A stretch of 24,561 bases of DNA from a virus, in IMG/VR virus record IMGVR_UViG_3300021376_000336, positions 1 through 24,561 of that record, one strand, 5' to 3'. Made by a program: the position numbers and the translations under genes. The notes beneath the pieces were generated by a model, which was not told where the DNA came from, did not search any database, and saw only the letters and a program-made list of their open reading frames with translations. This document shows, piece after piece, positions 14,978 through 22,824 of this stretch. The number at the start of each line of letters is the position of its first letter. Positions within the stretch are counted from its first letter, which is position 1.

Positions 14978-16149
14978 GAGCTGATTGTTGTAACGATGGG
15001 ATTAATACCGCCTTTAGATTGATTCTTTATACTATTAGCTAAACTTTTGCCTTTTCCTGTAGCAGTTGCGCCTAAAAAGGTTCCGTCAGCCGCTTTTACC
15101 AGATCGCCGGCTTCTTTAGTCAACGCTTTAATAAGTTTTTCTTTCAGATCTTTAATTTTATCCTCTTTCCTAATAACGGTAGCACGTAAGCTAGCCTCTT
15201 CTTCTTCATCGCCTGCTGCTTGCTGCCCTACAGGATCTTCATTGAGCTTTTCTTCGTTATTGCTCCATGGAACCATTGTACGAGGTTTCATTTCGCTAGA
15301 AGGAAGCTCTGTAGTAGTCTTTTCAGGCTTAACTTTTGTAAGTACGTTTTTTTGTAAATCTTCTTTATGGCCATCTTGCCATTCTACTGTAGCAGTATGA
15401 CCATCAAAATCAACTACTTTACCGGGGGTACCGTTACCTTTTTTTTTATAAACCTCGTTACCCTTATGAATCTCTTCGTGATGAGGATTTCGGGTAGTCA
15501 TTTCATCAAGAATATGTTCTTTGAGAGCCATTACTTTTTCCTTACCGGGAGTTGCAAATGCTTCAAGTTTTCCTTTCGGAGTTTGAGTCATTACAGGTAC
15601 CTTAGCAGTCTTAGACTTTCTTTTTTCTTTGTTTTCGAGAGTATCTTGTGTGTTGGCTTTAGCATCCTTCTCAACAACCTTCATCTCATTAGGCTTATCA
15701 ACGAGGTTGTTCTTCTTAACGTCTTTCATTTCAAGATCCTTATCCATTTCTTTTACGGCTTTAAAATTTGCAAGCTGTAATTCTTTATACGCATCAGGAT
15801 CTTTTAAAATATTATCAACGACTTTCTTTCTAGCCTTAACGTAATTTTCATCAGTAATTTCTGGCATTCTAGCAAGTTCATATTGAATACCGTGGTAGAC
15901 TTGGTAGTAATTCAAGTGATCTATACCTCTAGAAGTTTCAGCTTCTGCGTTTGGATTATGTCCGTAAACGCCTTCAGGCTTTTTAGCTTCGTTTAAGATA
16001 CGCTTTCCTTTTAGGATTCTTACGGAATCGTCAAAAGAGGTAGTAGGTGAGATATGTTGTGGAAACTGCATACGTACATTACGCATGAAGTTGCTCTTAG
16101 ACATCTTACCCTCTAACAGGTCTTGGTATTGAGCTTGAATATTTTTCAT
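14974..16149 (-). CDS. charged head-region protein with SH3-like segment, 391 aa
   Basis: I do not recognise a named family. The N-terminus MKNIQAQYQDLLEGKMSKSN resembles a T4 capsid-targeting peptide ending in L-L-E (Glu13), and further gp21-type sites are ILNE (51-54) and KLNE (301-304). Residues 60-125 look globular, 125-215 are highly charged and Lys-rich, and ~229-273 form an SH3/KOW-like beta module (GTPGKVVDFDGHTATVEWQDG). Residues 327-350 form a charged coiled coil and the tail is Gly/Ser-rich. Situated between portal and protease genes and coupled to gp21 by an ATGA overlap, it is probably a core or internal head protein processed by gp21. An ATAAATAG-type motif lies 5 nt before the start. 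Confidence 0.75.
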   Translation of the reverse strand: MKNIQAQYQDLLEGKMSKSNFMRNVRMQFPQHISPTTSFDDSVRILKGKRILNEAKKPEGVYGHNPNAEAETSRGIDHLNYYQVYHGIQYELARMPEITDENYVKARKKVVDNILKDPDAYKELQLANFKAVKEMDKDLEMKDVKKNNLVDKPNEMKVVEKDAKANTQDTLENKEKRKSKTAKVPVMTQTPKGKLEAFATPGKEKVMALKEHILDEMTTRNPHHEEIHKGNEVYKKKGNGTPGKVVDFDGHTATVEWQDGHKEDLQKNVLTKVKPEKTTTELPSSEMKPRTMVPWSNNEEKLNEDPVGQQAAGDEEEEASLRATVIRKEDKIKDLKEKLIKALTKEAGDLVKAADGTFLGATATGKGKSLANSIKNQSKGGINPIVTTISS

Positions 16150-16153
16150 AATA

Positions 16154-16161
16154 ATAAATAG
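16154..16161 (-). promoter_or_regulatory. CTATTTAT motif 5 nt before the 391-aa gene
   Basis: The minus strand reads AACTATTTATTATT, 5 nt from the ATG at 16149. At this spacing a promoter would give an almost leaderless message, so the role is less clear than at other copies. Confidence 0.3.
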
Positions 16162-16168
16162 TTATGAC

Positions 16169-16465
16169 TCAGTATAAGTAATCCATAAGCAAATCGTATA
16201 CTAGATCAGAATCACCGTTTAACTCATCTATTTCTTCCTCAGTCATTGGTCTGCCGTCTATATCCGCGCTAACAACATATGCATCAACGTAATCAGGGTA
16301 GTCGTTATGATCTATTCCGTCAAAAGTAACGTTTGTGATCTTACCTGTATGTAGATCGCTTTTCTTGATAAATTCTGGTGTATCAGATAGATCAAGCTCT
16401 TCTTTTAACAGTCCGGCAATTTTTTTCAGCCGGTTGATTTCACCAAGAAATTTTTTAGTACTCAT
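16169..16465 (-). CDS. small acidic protein with LGEINRLKKIAGLL N-terminus, 98 aa
   Basis: It begins MSTKKFLGEINRLKKIAGLL, a divergent member of the shared N-terminal family, with LGE (Glu9) as a possible gp21 site. Residues ~36-98 are acidic and seem to be a compact alpha/beta domain: KITNVTFDGIDHNDYPDYVD, AYVVSADIDGRPMTEEEIDE and a C-terminal acidic helix ending YDLLMDYLY. I have a vague impression that the DYPDYVDAY-SADIDGR segment recurs in other phages, but cannot confirm it. It stands between a 44-aa basic protein and the 391-aa protein, in the T4 position of small core genes 67/68. Internal or core head protein is inferred. Confidence 0.75.
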   Translation of the reverse strand: MSTKKFLGEINRLKKIAGLLKEELDLSDTPEFIKKSDLHTGKITNVTFDGIDHNDYPDYVDAYVVSADIDGRPMTEEEIDELNGDSDLVYDLLMDYLY

Positions 16466-16470
16466 AATGC

Positions 16471-16605
16471 TTAAGGTTTTCTTCCTTGCCCGCGATATTT
16501 TTTAGGCCGCGGACTGTGTTTGTTAAAACTTTTCTGAGCAGAACCTGCTTTTCTTTTGCCAAAACTGATCTTTCTTAATTCACTACCGCCTTTTCCTTTT
16601 GCCAT
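16471..16605 (-). CDS. 44-aa highly basic protein
   Basis: ATG 16605 opens MAKGKGGSELRKISFGKR and the frame ends at TAA 16471 after QGRKP. Of 44 residues about 15 are Lys or Arg, with only one acidic residue, so it is expected to bind nucleic acid. The leader AAAATAAGGTAT has an AAGG, better than most here. It fits snugly between the 303-aa gene and the 98-aa gene (gaps of 5 nt each), which argues that it is real. It may be a DNA-condensing internal head peptide, or a counter-ion for the acidic scaffold, comparable in position to T4 genes 67/68, although gp67 is acidic. No family is recognised. Confidence 0.75.
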   Translation of the reverse strand: MAKGKGGSELRKISFGKRKAGSAQKSFNKHSPRPKKYRGQGRKP

Positions 16606-16610
16606 ATACC

Positions 16611-17522
16611 TTATTTTAAATCTCTAGTTTTTGTATACACTTCTACTACTTTTGAATTGATTTTCTCAAAGATCTTTTTAGTGTTATGCTTATATTCAAG
16701 AGCGTTTTCACCTTCAGTTAATTCATTTCTCATTTGCTGAGCGAATTCTACAAGCCTGGATACTTCTTCTAATTTCTTATGAATGATTTTTACCGCCTCG
16801 TGCATCTGCTGATCCTTAGGACGAATGGCAGTTTGCTTTTTAAACTGTGAATATGCACGAGATTCGTTTATGTACTCTCTTAGAGCCTCACCGTATCCTG
16901 CAGTACAAGTCTCTAAATCCTGTGGTTTAACAATTAGACCTTGTTGGTGACAGCCTTTCATATAATCTACATAATCGTTTCCGTATCCGTAATGCTTTGC
17001 TAGCTTTAATACAAACTCTTTTACTTCATCCCAGGCAGGAGTCTGACCTTCTTTCCAAAGCATCTTAACCTGTACGCCCTTTATCTTTTTTCCGGCCTCT
17101 TGAGCACTTGGTGCCTTAGTAAAACCAACGCTACTATATGCACTTAGGTTTTTAGCACCCTGTGAAGTAGTCCTAGCAGGTGATCCGGCAAGACGCGGTG
17201 CATCTTCTTTGATCTTTTTCTTTCGCGTACCGGCAAAGTATTGTTCTCCTTCAGGTCCGCCGCTGACTGTTGCTCCGTTAGTTACTCCACCGCCTGTTGT
17301 ACTACCCCCACCTCCTGCAGGTGCTGCTGCTCCTCCATCTTCATCTAGCTTAAATCCCTTGATAATCTCTCTAACCATTGCTACTGCTTCGATTCGAGTT
17401 AAACCAAAAGACATAGCTTTTTCGATCATCGCCTCAATAAACTTCTCATCGAAAGGTAGATCTTCGTCAGGCAGATCTTTTAAATCTTCTAATAAGAATT
17501 GCGTAGCAAATTGATTATTCAT
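16611..17522 (-). CDS. portal-proximal protein with capsid-like Gly-rich segment, 303 aa
   Basis: Not recognised by family. The N-terminus MNNQFATQFLLEDLKDLPDE ends its first dozen residues in L-L-E, a gp21-type site. After a helical region (20-60), residues 62-100 are Gly/Ala/Thr-rich and include STTGGGVTNGAT (74-85), identical to residues 62-73 of the major capsid protein, followed in both by a GEQ-x-x-AG context. A middle globular domain (about 140-215, with KMLWKEGQTPAWDEVKEFVL and a Cys-containing KGCHQQGL) and a C-terminal coiled coil (about 240-300) follow. It overlaps the stop of the 283-aa gene by one base (TAATG). The position suggests a head-assembly or vertex function. Cleavage at Glu12 is inferred. 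Confidence 0.75.
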   Translation of the reverse strand: MNNQFATQFLLEDLKDLPDEDLPFDEKFIEAMIEKAMSFGLTRIEAVAMVREIIKGFKLDEDGGAAAPAGGGGSTTGGGVTNGATVSGGPEGEQYFAGTRKKKIKEDAPRLAGSPARTTSQGAKNLSAYSSVGFTKAPSAQEAGKKIKGVQVKMLWKEGQTPAWDEVKEFVLKLAKHYGYGNDYVDYMKGCHQQGLIVKPQDLETCTAGYGEALREYINESRAYSQFKKQTAIRPKDQQMHEAVKIIHKKLEEVSRLVEFAQQMRNELTEGENALEYKHNTKKIFEKINSKVVEVYTKTRDLK

Positions 17523-18373
17523 TATTTGATGGCTTTGAGCTCACTGATCAATTCATAGTACTGCATTAAGCCGATCAAAACCTCGTCCTTGATTGAATCA
17601 TTTGGACCAAGGGGCTTAATAAAATTTAAAACTTCATTCAGTTTTATTTTAAGAACCTTATCTCCGACGTTAGACTTTAAGCCTACGAGCTCGGTTTTGA
17701 CTTCGAGTAGTTTAATATTGAGATAGGTTCTTAGTCTCTTAGTATCAGAGACGTTATTAATATATTCTTTGAGTAAATCTTTTTGTTCTAGAGAAAGACT
17801 AGCGTATTTTTCATTAAACTTCTCAACTAGTATCTTATAGGCAAGGATTCTAATTTCTTTATCCTCTCTCATAAACGCTTCAACTACCTTAGAAGCTACT
17901 TTTCTCTCAGTTAAAGACTCTTTAGTAATGTACTCAAGGAGAGTAAGCTTATTTGTTACAAGCTGCTTAGTATCTGAGAACTTTTTGGTAAGTTGATTTT
18001 CAATAAGAGTATATACTGAAGCATAAATCTTATAATTATTTATTTTGGCTTTAAAAAAATCATCTAAATCGTAATGTTTCTTTACTTCTTTAATGAGATT
18101 ATACTTTTCTTTATCTAATTTAACTCTATCAAGCTTTTTTGCTTGCTCAACTATAGTATTAATTAGTATTTCAGCTTTAGATTCAGAAAGTTTTGGTGCA
18201 CTAGCAACAGAATTATAAAGGTTATACTCTTTACCTAACTCTGTGCCTGTGAAGTATTTCTTAAAAATCTTAACAGCTTTTGGATCTTTATTAGACATTA
18301 AATCTGAAGTAGATTGACGTACTAAAAGCTCAAATAAAATCCCTGTATTTTTGTATTTGCTATGTTTAATCAT
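17522..18373 (-). CDS. uncharacterised helical head-region protein, 283 aa
   Basis: No function is recognised. It begins MIKHSKYKNTGILFELLVRQ and is almost entirely alpha-helical by pattern, Lys/Glu/Leu-rich, with no Trp or Cys visible and no signal or membrane segment. The segments LSESKAEILINTIVEQAKKL (63-82) and LSLEQKDLLKEYINNVSDTKRL resemble amphipathic bundles. It lies 32 nt after the portal gene with a CTATTTAT-type motif in that gap and shares a base with the next gene (TAATG). Its place between portal and protease suggests a prohead core or portal-assembly component. It has no obvious L-x-E near the N-terminus, unlike several neighbours. Confidence 0.75.
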   Translation of the reverse strand: MIKHSKYKNTGILFELLVRQSTSDLMSNKDPKAVKIFKKYFTGTELGKEYNLYNSVASAPKLSESKAEILINTIVEQAKKLDRVKLDKEKYNLIKEVKKHYDLDDFFKAKINNYKIYASVYTLIENQLTKKFSDTKQLVTNKLTLLEYITKESLTERKVASKVVEAFMREDKEIRILAYKILVEKFNEKYASLSLEQKDLLKEYINNVSDTKRLRTYLNIKLLEVKTELVGLKSNVGDKVLKIKLNEVLNFIKPLGPNDSIKDEVLIGLMQYYELISELKAIK

Positions 18374-18390
18374 CGCTAGTTAGCTTACTA

Positions 18391-18398
18391 ATAAATAT
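18391..18398 (-). promoter_or_regulatory. ATATTTAT motif after the portal gene
   Basis: The minus strand reads CGATATTTATTAG, 18 nt before the start at 18373 in a 32-nt gap. The spacing matches other promoter-like copies. Confidence 0.38.
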
Positions 18399-18405
18399 CG
18401 ACGTA

Positions 18406-20361
18406 TCAGATTAAATCTGAATCAGGTCTAATACGTGATTCATCAAGCAATTCGCTTTTTTTATCATTTTCATATATGTTAACTCTCTTGTTCTTCTTAA
18501 AAGATTCAAATGCAGCTTTATTGGTTAGATAAGTAGCTACGGTTGTATTTTTACCCTCTCTAAGTGAAAGAGGGCTTCCGCCTGTAAATTTAGCTTTTAA
18601 TCCATCTTCGCCGGAGATCGATTTAGATTTGAGATCGTATACCCCCATTCTGTCTCTGCCTAGTGGATCTTCTGAAGTATTTATAAGAGATACTTTATTT
18701 GCAGGGCGTCCGGGTAATTTAACAGGTTCGCTAGGGTTAGTTTCATCATAACCTTGCGGGACGTTCTGACCTGAAAGCGGTGCAGTACCGTATCCGCCAT
18801 ACATTGAAGCGATTTGATGTGGTGTACCGTAAGCCTGGCCGCTTTCAGCAGGATCATTGCCTTCTTCTTGAATCTGCTTAATACGGAACATTCTTTTTTT
18901 ATCTTCTACTATTAAATCACGATATTCATCAAACTCCTCTTCAGAGAAGTGAAATAATTTGTCGTATATCCAGTCAGTAGGTAAAAAACTAGTCTCCATC
19001 ATTTGACTGGCTAGATCCATTTTTTCTTTCATCAAGGCAATTCTTTCTTGCTCGTAGATAATTGAAGGAGTAGTAAGACTTAATTCAAAATTAGTCAGCG
19101 ACTCATCGTCGTATCCATGTGCGTAAAGATGTACTAATGCTATCTTTGTCAATTCTGAAAGAACAATACGCTGGATTCTTTCAATAGTACGTGCAAAGCG
19201 AATATCTTCAGCAGCCAATGTTGCTTTACCTGTTAAATCTTTTTCATATCCAAGGAATGCTTTAGGTATTTTAAGAGCTGCAAATAATTTGTTAAGTAAG
19301 TAATTAATATCTTCAATACCGTTATACTCCAGAGGTGGTGCATTATCAATACGTGTAGAGGAGTCGTTACCGCGTACAGGTATAAAGAAATCTTCGAGCA
19401 TGTTTTGAACGTTATAGTTCAAATTATACTGTCCTGTTTTTTGATCAACAAGAGGAGTTTTTTTCATCTTATTAATCATACGCTGCATATAATTTTCAAC
19501 CTCGTTTGGAGGTATAGCTCCAACATTTACGTAAAAAATACGGCGTTGAGGAGCACGAGTAAGACGATGAATCATCATCGCATCTTCCATTAAAATATAT
19601 TGTTTATATAATCTACGTCCTGGCTCTAGGTAAGAGCGACCGTAAGGTAGATAGTTTACATCACCAATCAATCTAAGGTGAGCCATTTCGTAATTATAAA
19701 ACGTTATACCTAAATCAGTATTCTGATATGATGTAGAATATCCTGCAGTAGCTCCTAATGCAGCAGTAGGGTCATATTTAAAAATTACTTCAGAAGGATT
19801 AGAAGGATTTGTACCTTCAAGACGTACAATATTATAAGCGGAAAATGGAATTACATTATAAACTCCGTACTTTTCGGCAACTTCTAACTTTAGAAAAAAA
19901 TCACCATACTTACACATATTTCTAATCCAGAACCATAGATTAAACTCAATGTTTAGTATATCATAGAAAAGGCTATAGAGTATCTTTTGAATGTTTTCAT
20001 CTGATGAACGTATTTGAATTACATCTCCTTGAGAGTTTTTAAGAGTACACTCGTCAGAGATAATATCTAAAGCTGAGGCAATAATAGGATCAGTATCCAT
20101 TGCTTCATAATCGGCGTAAATCTGTACCCTGGCGCTTTGATAATTCTGCGAAAGGTTTAAGTTTACACCGTAAGAGGTAGAGGTAGTATAGATACGATTG
20201 AATCGATCTACTAATGCATTAGTTTGAAGTACGCCATCGACCTGGATCTGATCGATATCGACTGTCTTGAGAGTACCGCCGTCGTTTCTGATGATAACAT
20301 CAGTGGAAAACAAGCGTTTAAGTGTTGAAAAAAGGTTCCTTTGTGGTTGTTGATCTGCCAT
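18406..20361 (-). CDS. 20: portal vertex protein, gp20-like
   Basis: The 651-aa protein is longer than T4 gp20 (524 aa). Diagnostic segments are ILMEDAMMIHRLTRAPQRRIFYVNVG (about 256-281), followed by a MxxxMNxMKxxxLxDxxTG pattern (293-310), then MLEDFFIPVRG and a GIEDINYLLNKLFAALKIPK helix, each with a clear T4 gp20 counterpart. EDIRFARTIERIQR continues the family pattern. The C-terminal ~130 residues (Gly/Tyr/Pro-rich, then TVATYLTNKAAFESFKKNKR) are extra and probably lie in the crown or inside the head; YEND and LLDES offer possible gp21 sites. As portal it forms the dodecameric ring for DNA entry and binds the terminase. It directly follows TerL; the sheath and tube genes that lie between them in T4 are absent here. 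Confidence 0.95.
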   Translation of the reverse strand: MADQQPQRNLFSTLKRLFSTDVIIRNDGGTLKTVDIDQIQVDGVLQTNALVDRFNRIYTTSTSYGVNLNLSQNYQSARVQIYADYEAMDTDPIIASALDIISDECTLKNSQGDVIQIRSSDENIQKILYSLFYDILNIEFNLWFWIRNMCKYGDFFLKLEVAEKYGVYNVIPFSAYNIVRLEGTNPSNPSEVIFKYDPTAALGATAGYSTSYQNTDLGITFYNYEMAHLRLIGDVNYLPYGRSYLEPGRRLYKQYILMEDAMMIHRLTRAPQRRIFYVNVGAIPPNEVENYMQRMINKMKKTPLVDQKTGQYNLNYNVQNMLEDFFIPVRGNDSSTRIDNAPPLEYNGIEDINYLLNKLFAALKIPKAFLGYEKDLTGKATLAAEDIRFARTIERIQRIVLSELTKIALVHLYAHGYDDESLTNFELSLTTPSIIYEQERIALMKEKMDLASQMMETSFLPTDWIYDKLFHFSEEEFDEYRDLIVEDKKRMFRIKQIQEEGNDPAESGQAYGTPHQIASMYGGYGTAPLSGQNVPQGYDETNPSEPVKLPGRPANKVSLINTSEDPLGRDRMGVYDLKSKSISGEDGLKAKFTGGSPLSLREGKNTTVATYLTNKAAFESFKKNKRVNIYENDKKSELLDESRIRPDSDLI

Positions 20362-20366
20362 ATCTA

Positions 20367-20374
20367 ATAAATAT
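20367..20374 (-). promoter_or_regulatory. ATATTTAT motif 6 nt before the portal gene
   Basis: The minus strand reads GATATTTATTAG, 6 nt before the ATG at 20361, in the 15-nt gap after TerL. The short spacing makes a promoter role uncertain. Confidence 0.25.
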
Positions 20375-20376
20375 CT

Positions 20377-21966
20377 TTATCTTATAAGCCACCCGATATC
20401 TTCTTGTTGACCGTTGACGGTCATTTGCCATGGATTCTGTTGTTTTGAACCGTTATTTTGAGTATAAATTTGAAAGCCTGATTGAGTTCTTGTATAGCTG
20501 TTAAGACTTGCATAGGCCAGATCCATAGCTGTTTGACGGAAACGTATTGCTGTATCACGAAGAAATAAGCCTATACCGAAAGACATTACCAAGTCATCGT
20601 TATAACCTTGCAAGGCCTGCGCTTTACCGTTTTTCCAAATAAATACTCGCCATTCATCAAGCAGTCTCTGGGATCTTATAACTATACTTTTTTCTTCGAC
20701 AAAGGATCTTGCTTTTTCAAGTACAAGAGGTCTAGTTCTTTGATTCATACTGAAACCAGGTACCATTCCGTCACCTCTATCAAATTTCTCAACATAGAGT
20801 TCAATTTGTGTACCTATTATTTCTGATTTCGGCGCATGATAAAGATTAGGATATCCCATTTCATCAATAGTAGTTACAACGTCCCATCCAATATTAGCAT
20901 TTTCTACTACAAGCATTGCATTATTCCATTCGATAGCAACAGAAACTAACTTACGAGCAAAGTCTTTAGTACTTAACTGGTCTTTAAATTCAGCTACCTG
21001 GGTCATAGTATCAGTTTCTATAACATGAAATGCTGAATAGTCTAATCCATCACCACGTGCTACGTCAGCTACTACCATGTAAGTAGCCATCGAATTAGGA
21101 TAATCCCATAGCCAGTACGATTGGTTCATGTCTCGCCTTTCAAGTGGCTCCCTTACCGTATTTAATTGATACCAGTTTAAAGTTTCAGGTTCAAGGAATG
21201 TATTACCCGAGGTTGTAAAGTCACAATCGCACTCTTGAGCTGCATTTCTTTTACCGAGAGTTGCTTCTTGTTCATCGCGCCATTCTTGATTTCTTTCCGG
21301 GTGTACGGTCCATGGGAGAGCGATGGGTGTAAATTTATTTTCGCCGTTTTGTGCACGAGAAAACTCTTTATGAAACCAGTTACCAACACCGTTTGGCGTA
21401 GATAGTGCTAAACACCGGCCACCGGTAGCAAGTGTCTGTTGTGCTGCTGTAAAAATGTCTTCAATTCTATCTATAAATGCTGCTTCATCGATTATAAGTA
21501 ATGATACTGCTTCAGAACGTGCGCTATCTGTAGCAGCTGAAACGGCTTTAATTTGAGATCCGTTTTTTAAACGCAAACTCAAACGGTTATGTTCAAGCAC
21601 CGGCATTTGCATCCAGGTAGGAAGATTATCGTAAGCAAATCTTACTTTTGTAACCATGTTTTTTGCTGTAGCTTGCGTAGTTGCTAAAACAAGAACGTTT
21701 TTATCTTGCTCAAATAACATCATCCATAATGAAAAAGCAGAGGTTAGAGTTGAAATACCTAACTGTCTGGACTTGTTAATGATTGTATAATCATGTCTTT
21801 GAAATAATCTCAGTACTTTTTCTTGGAAAGGATAAAGGTTAAAAATCATTCTACCCCTAGTAGGATGCTGAATAGTATAATACTTCTTCATGAAGTATAC
21901 AGGATCTTGCTTACATCTTATAAGTTCCTGTCTTATAGCATCGCTAATTGCTGCTCGTTGACTCAT
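20377..21966 (-). CDS. 17: terminase large subunit, gp17-like
   Basis: A 529-aa protein with the two terminase domains. The ATPase has Walker A NKSRQLGIST (64-73), Walker B SLLIIDEAAFID (155-166) and the coupling motif LALSTPNG (186-193). The RNase H-like nuclease has VVADVARGD with Asp301, VVENANIGWD with Glu355, and GYNDDLVMS with Asp457/458. This is the T4 gp17 layout (610 aa in T4). It cuts concatemeric DNA and drives it into the prohead through the portal. The gene starts 8 nt after the candidate small terminase and is followed 15 nt later by the portal gene. A DQD/KNG region at 438-452 is typical of this part of the family. Assignment is firm. Confidence 0.97.
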   Translation of the reverse strand: MSQRAAISDAIRQELIRCKQDPVYFMKKYYTIQHPTRGRMIFNLYPFQEKVLRLFQRHDYTIINKSRQLGISTLTSAFSLWMMLFEQDKNVLVLATTQATAKNMVTKVRFAYDNLPTWMQMPVLEHNRLSLRLKNGSQIKAVSAATDSARSEAVSLLIIDEAAFIDRIEDIFTAAQQTLATGGRCLALSTPNGVGNWFHKEFSRAQNGENKFTPIALPWTVHPERNQEWRDEQEATLGKRNAAQECDCDFTTSGNTFLEPETLNWYQLNTVREPLERRDMNQSYWLWDYPNSMATYMVVADVARGDGLDYSAFHVIETDTMTQVAEFKDQLSTKDFARKLVSVAIEWNNAMLVVENANIGWDVVTTIDEMGYPNLYHAPKSEIIGTQIELYVEKFDRGDGMVPGFSMNQRTRPLVLEKARSFVEEKSIVIRSQRLLDEWRVFIWKNGKAQALQGYNDDLVMSFGIGLFLRDTAIRFRQTAMDLAYASLNSYTRTQSGFQIYTQNNGSKQQNPWQMTVNGQQEDIGWLIR

Positions 21967-21974
21967 ATGTACTT

Positions 21975-22472
21975 TTAGATATCGTCTTCGTCACTATCAC
22001 CAATAACCGGATCTAATTGTCTCTCGATATCAAATCTCAATTTTTTAATTTGGTTAGGTATATTACCAATAGCAGCTTTATATTGATCTAATTTTAACTG
22101 TCCGCTCTTATATTGCATTATTAGTTTATCTTTTATATCTTCTAGAGATTTTAACTTAAGTTCTTTTTTATGTAAGCTACTAGTAGCTCTATCGATTTTA
22201 TTAGCATCAGTTGCAGACGGACCATCATCTACATCTTTTCTAGTACTGTCAAGAGGGTCTCTTTGTGGCCAAGGTATTTCAGAGCCTGTAAAACTACTTA
22301 CTTTTTCCTGCCTGTAAGGATGATTGCTATCTGGATCAAACATTTCTTCATCTCCTTCTTCAGCACCCATAGCTACTTTTTCGGCATCAGTCTTAGTCTC
22401 GGCATCTTCGTTAAGACGAGATCTTTTAGTTAATTTATTCTTTACCAAGAATTTTTGTATATTAAATACCAT
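21975..22472 (-). CDS. candidate small terminase subunit (gp16 position)
   Basis: A 165-aa protein, the same length class as T4 gp16 (164 aa), directly upstream of TerL. The N-terminus is basic (MVFNIQKFLVKNKLTKRSRL) with an LNE at residues 20-22. Residues ~25-95 are acidic and probably disordered. Residues ~100-150 form a coiled coil (LHKKELKLKSLEDIKDKLIM and GNIPNQIKKLRFDIERQLD), and the tail is acidic (GDSDEDDI). A central coiled coil would fit the gp16 oligomerisation region, but no gp16 motif is certain, so the call is by position, size and coiled coil. LNE would also fit a head protein cleaved by gp21. It has a CTATTTAT motif 15 nt before the start. Confidence 0.6.
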   Translation of the reverse strand: MVFNIQKFLVKNKLTKRSRLNEDAETKTDAEKVAMGAEEGDEEMFDPDSNHPYRQEKVSSFTGSEIPWPQRDPLDSTRKDVDDGPSATDANKIDRATSSLHKKELKLKSLEDIKDKLIMQYKSGQLKLDQYKAAIGNIPNQIKKLRFDIERQLDPVIGDSDEDDI

Positions 22473-22486
22473 GGTAACGTTTATTA

Positions 22487-22494
22487 ATAAATAG
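22487..22494 (-). promoter_or_regulatory. CTATTTAT motif before the gp16-position gene
   Basis: The minus strand reads CTATTTATTAATAAACG, 15 nt before the start at 22472. It would drive the terminase genes. Confidence 0.4.
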
Positions 22495-22495
22495 A

Positions 22496-22747
22496 TTATA
22501 ACTGTGAATCAAAAGATATATCTGCAGGTGTTATAGTCTTCTTTTTTGTAAGCTTTTCTTTCCATTCAGCTTTAGAATATTTAATGCCGTACAGGTAATA
22601 CTCGGGAGCTTTATTATCAGTATCAGGAAAAACTAATGCAGGACCATCGACGGAATGCATTTTATTAGCTTGGCCTTCAGATTCAAGATAGCTTATAGTT
22701 TTACCACAAACTGTATTTATTGTCCTAGTAATAATTCGTGTTTTCAT
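22496..22747 (-). CDS. uncharacterised 83-aa protein with DGPA-YYLYG motif
   Basis: It begins MKTRIITRTINTVCGKTISY. The segment MHSVDGPALVFPDTDNKAPE, then YYLYGIKYSKAEWKEKLTKK, has the form of a phage and giant-virus repeat unit (HR-x-DGPA-x-x-x...YY-x-x-G-x-x-H/Y-x-x-x-x-W) found in small proteins of unknown function; this is from memory of the pattern. One unit is present. It probably is a small beta-sheet domain with a C-terminal tail. It follows the terminator after the acidic-tailed gene and precedes the terminase operon. Its role is unknown, and it may be a non-structural accessory gene. Confidence 0.7.
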   Translation of the reverse strand: MKTRIITRTINTVCGKTISYLESEGQANKMHSVDGPALVFPDTDNKAPEYYLYGIKYSKAEWKEKLTKKKTITPADISFDSQL

Positions 22748-22790
22748 ATATGATTTTCTTATAGTATAAGAAACAAGTTTTAAACTAACA

Positions 22791-22821
22791 ACAAAAAACC
22801 CGGCTTTTTTAACCGGGCTTT
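22791..22821 (-). terminator. terminator after the 156-aa acidic-tailed gene
   Basis: CCCGG (22799-22803) and CCGGG (22813-22817) form a 5-bp GC stem with a 9-nt loop. On the minus strand a run of six T follows (22798-22793). It lies a few nt after the stop at 22825. It probably ends the endolysin-side transcript. Confidence 0.75.
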
Positions 22822-22824
22822 ATA

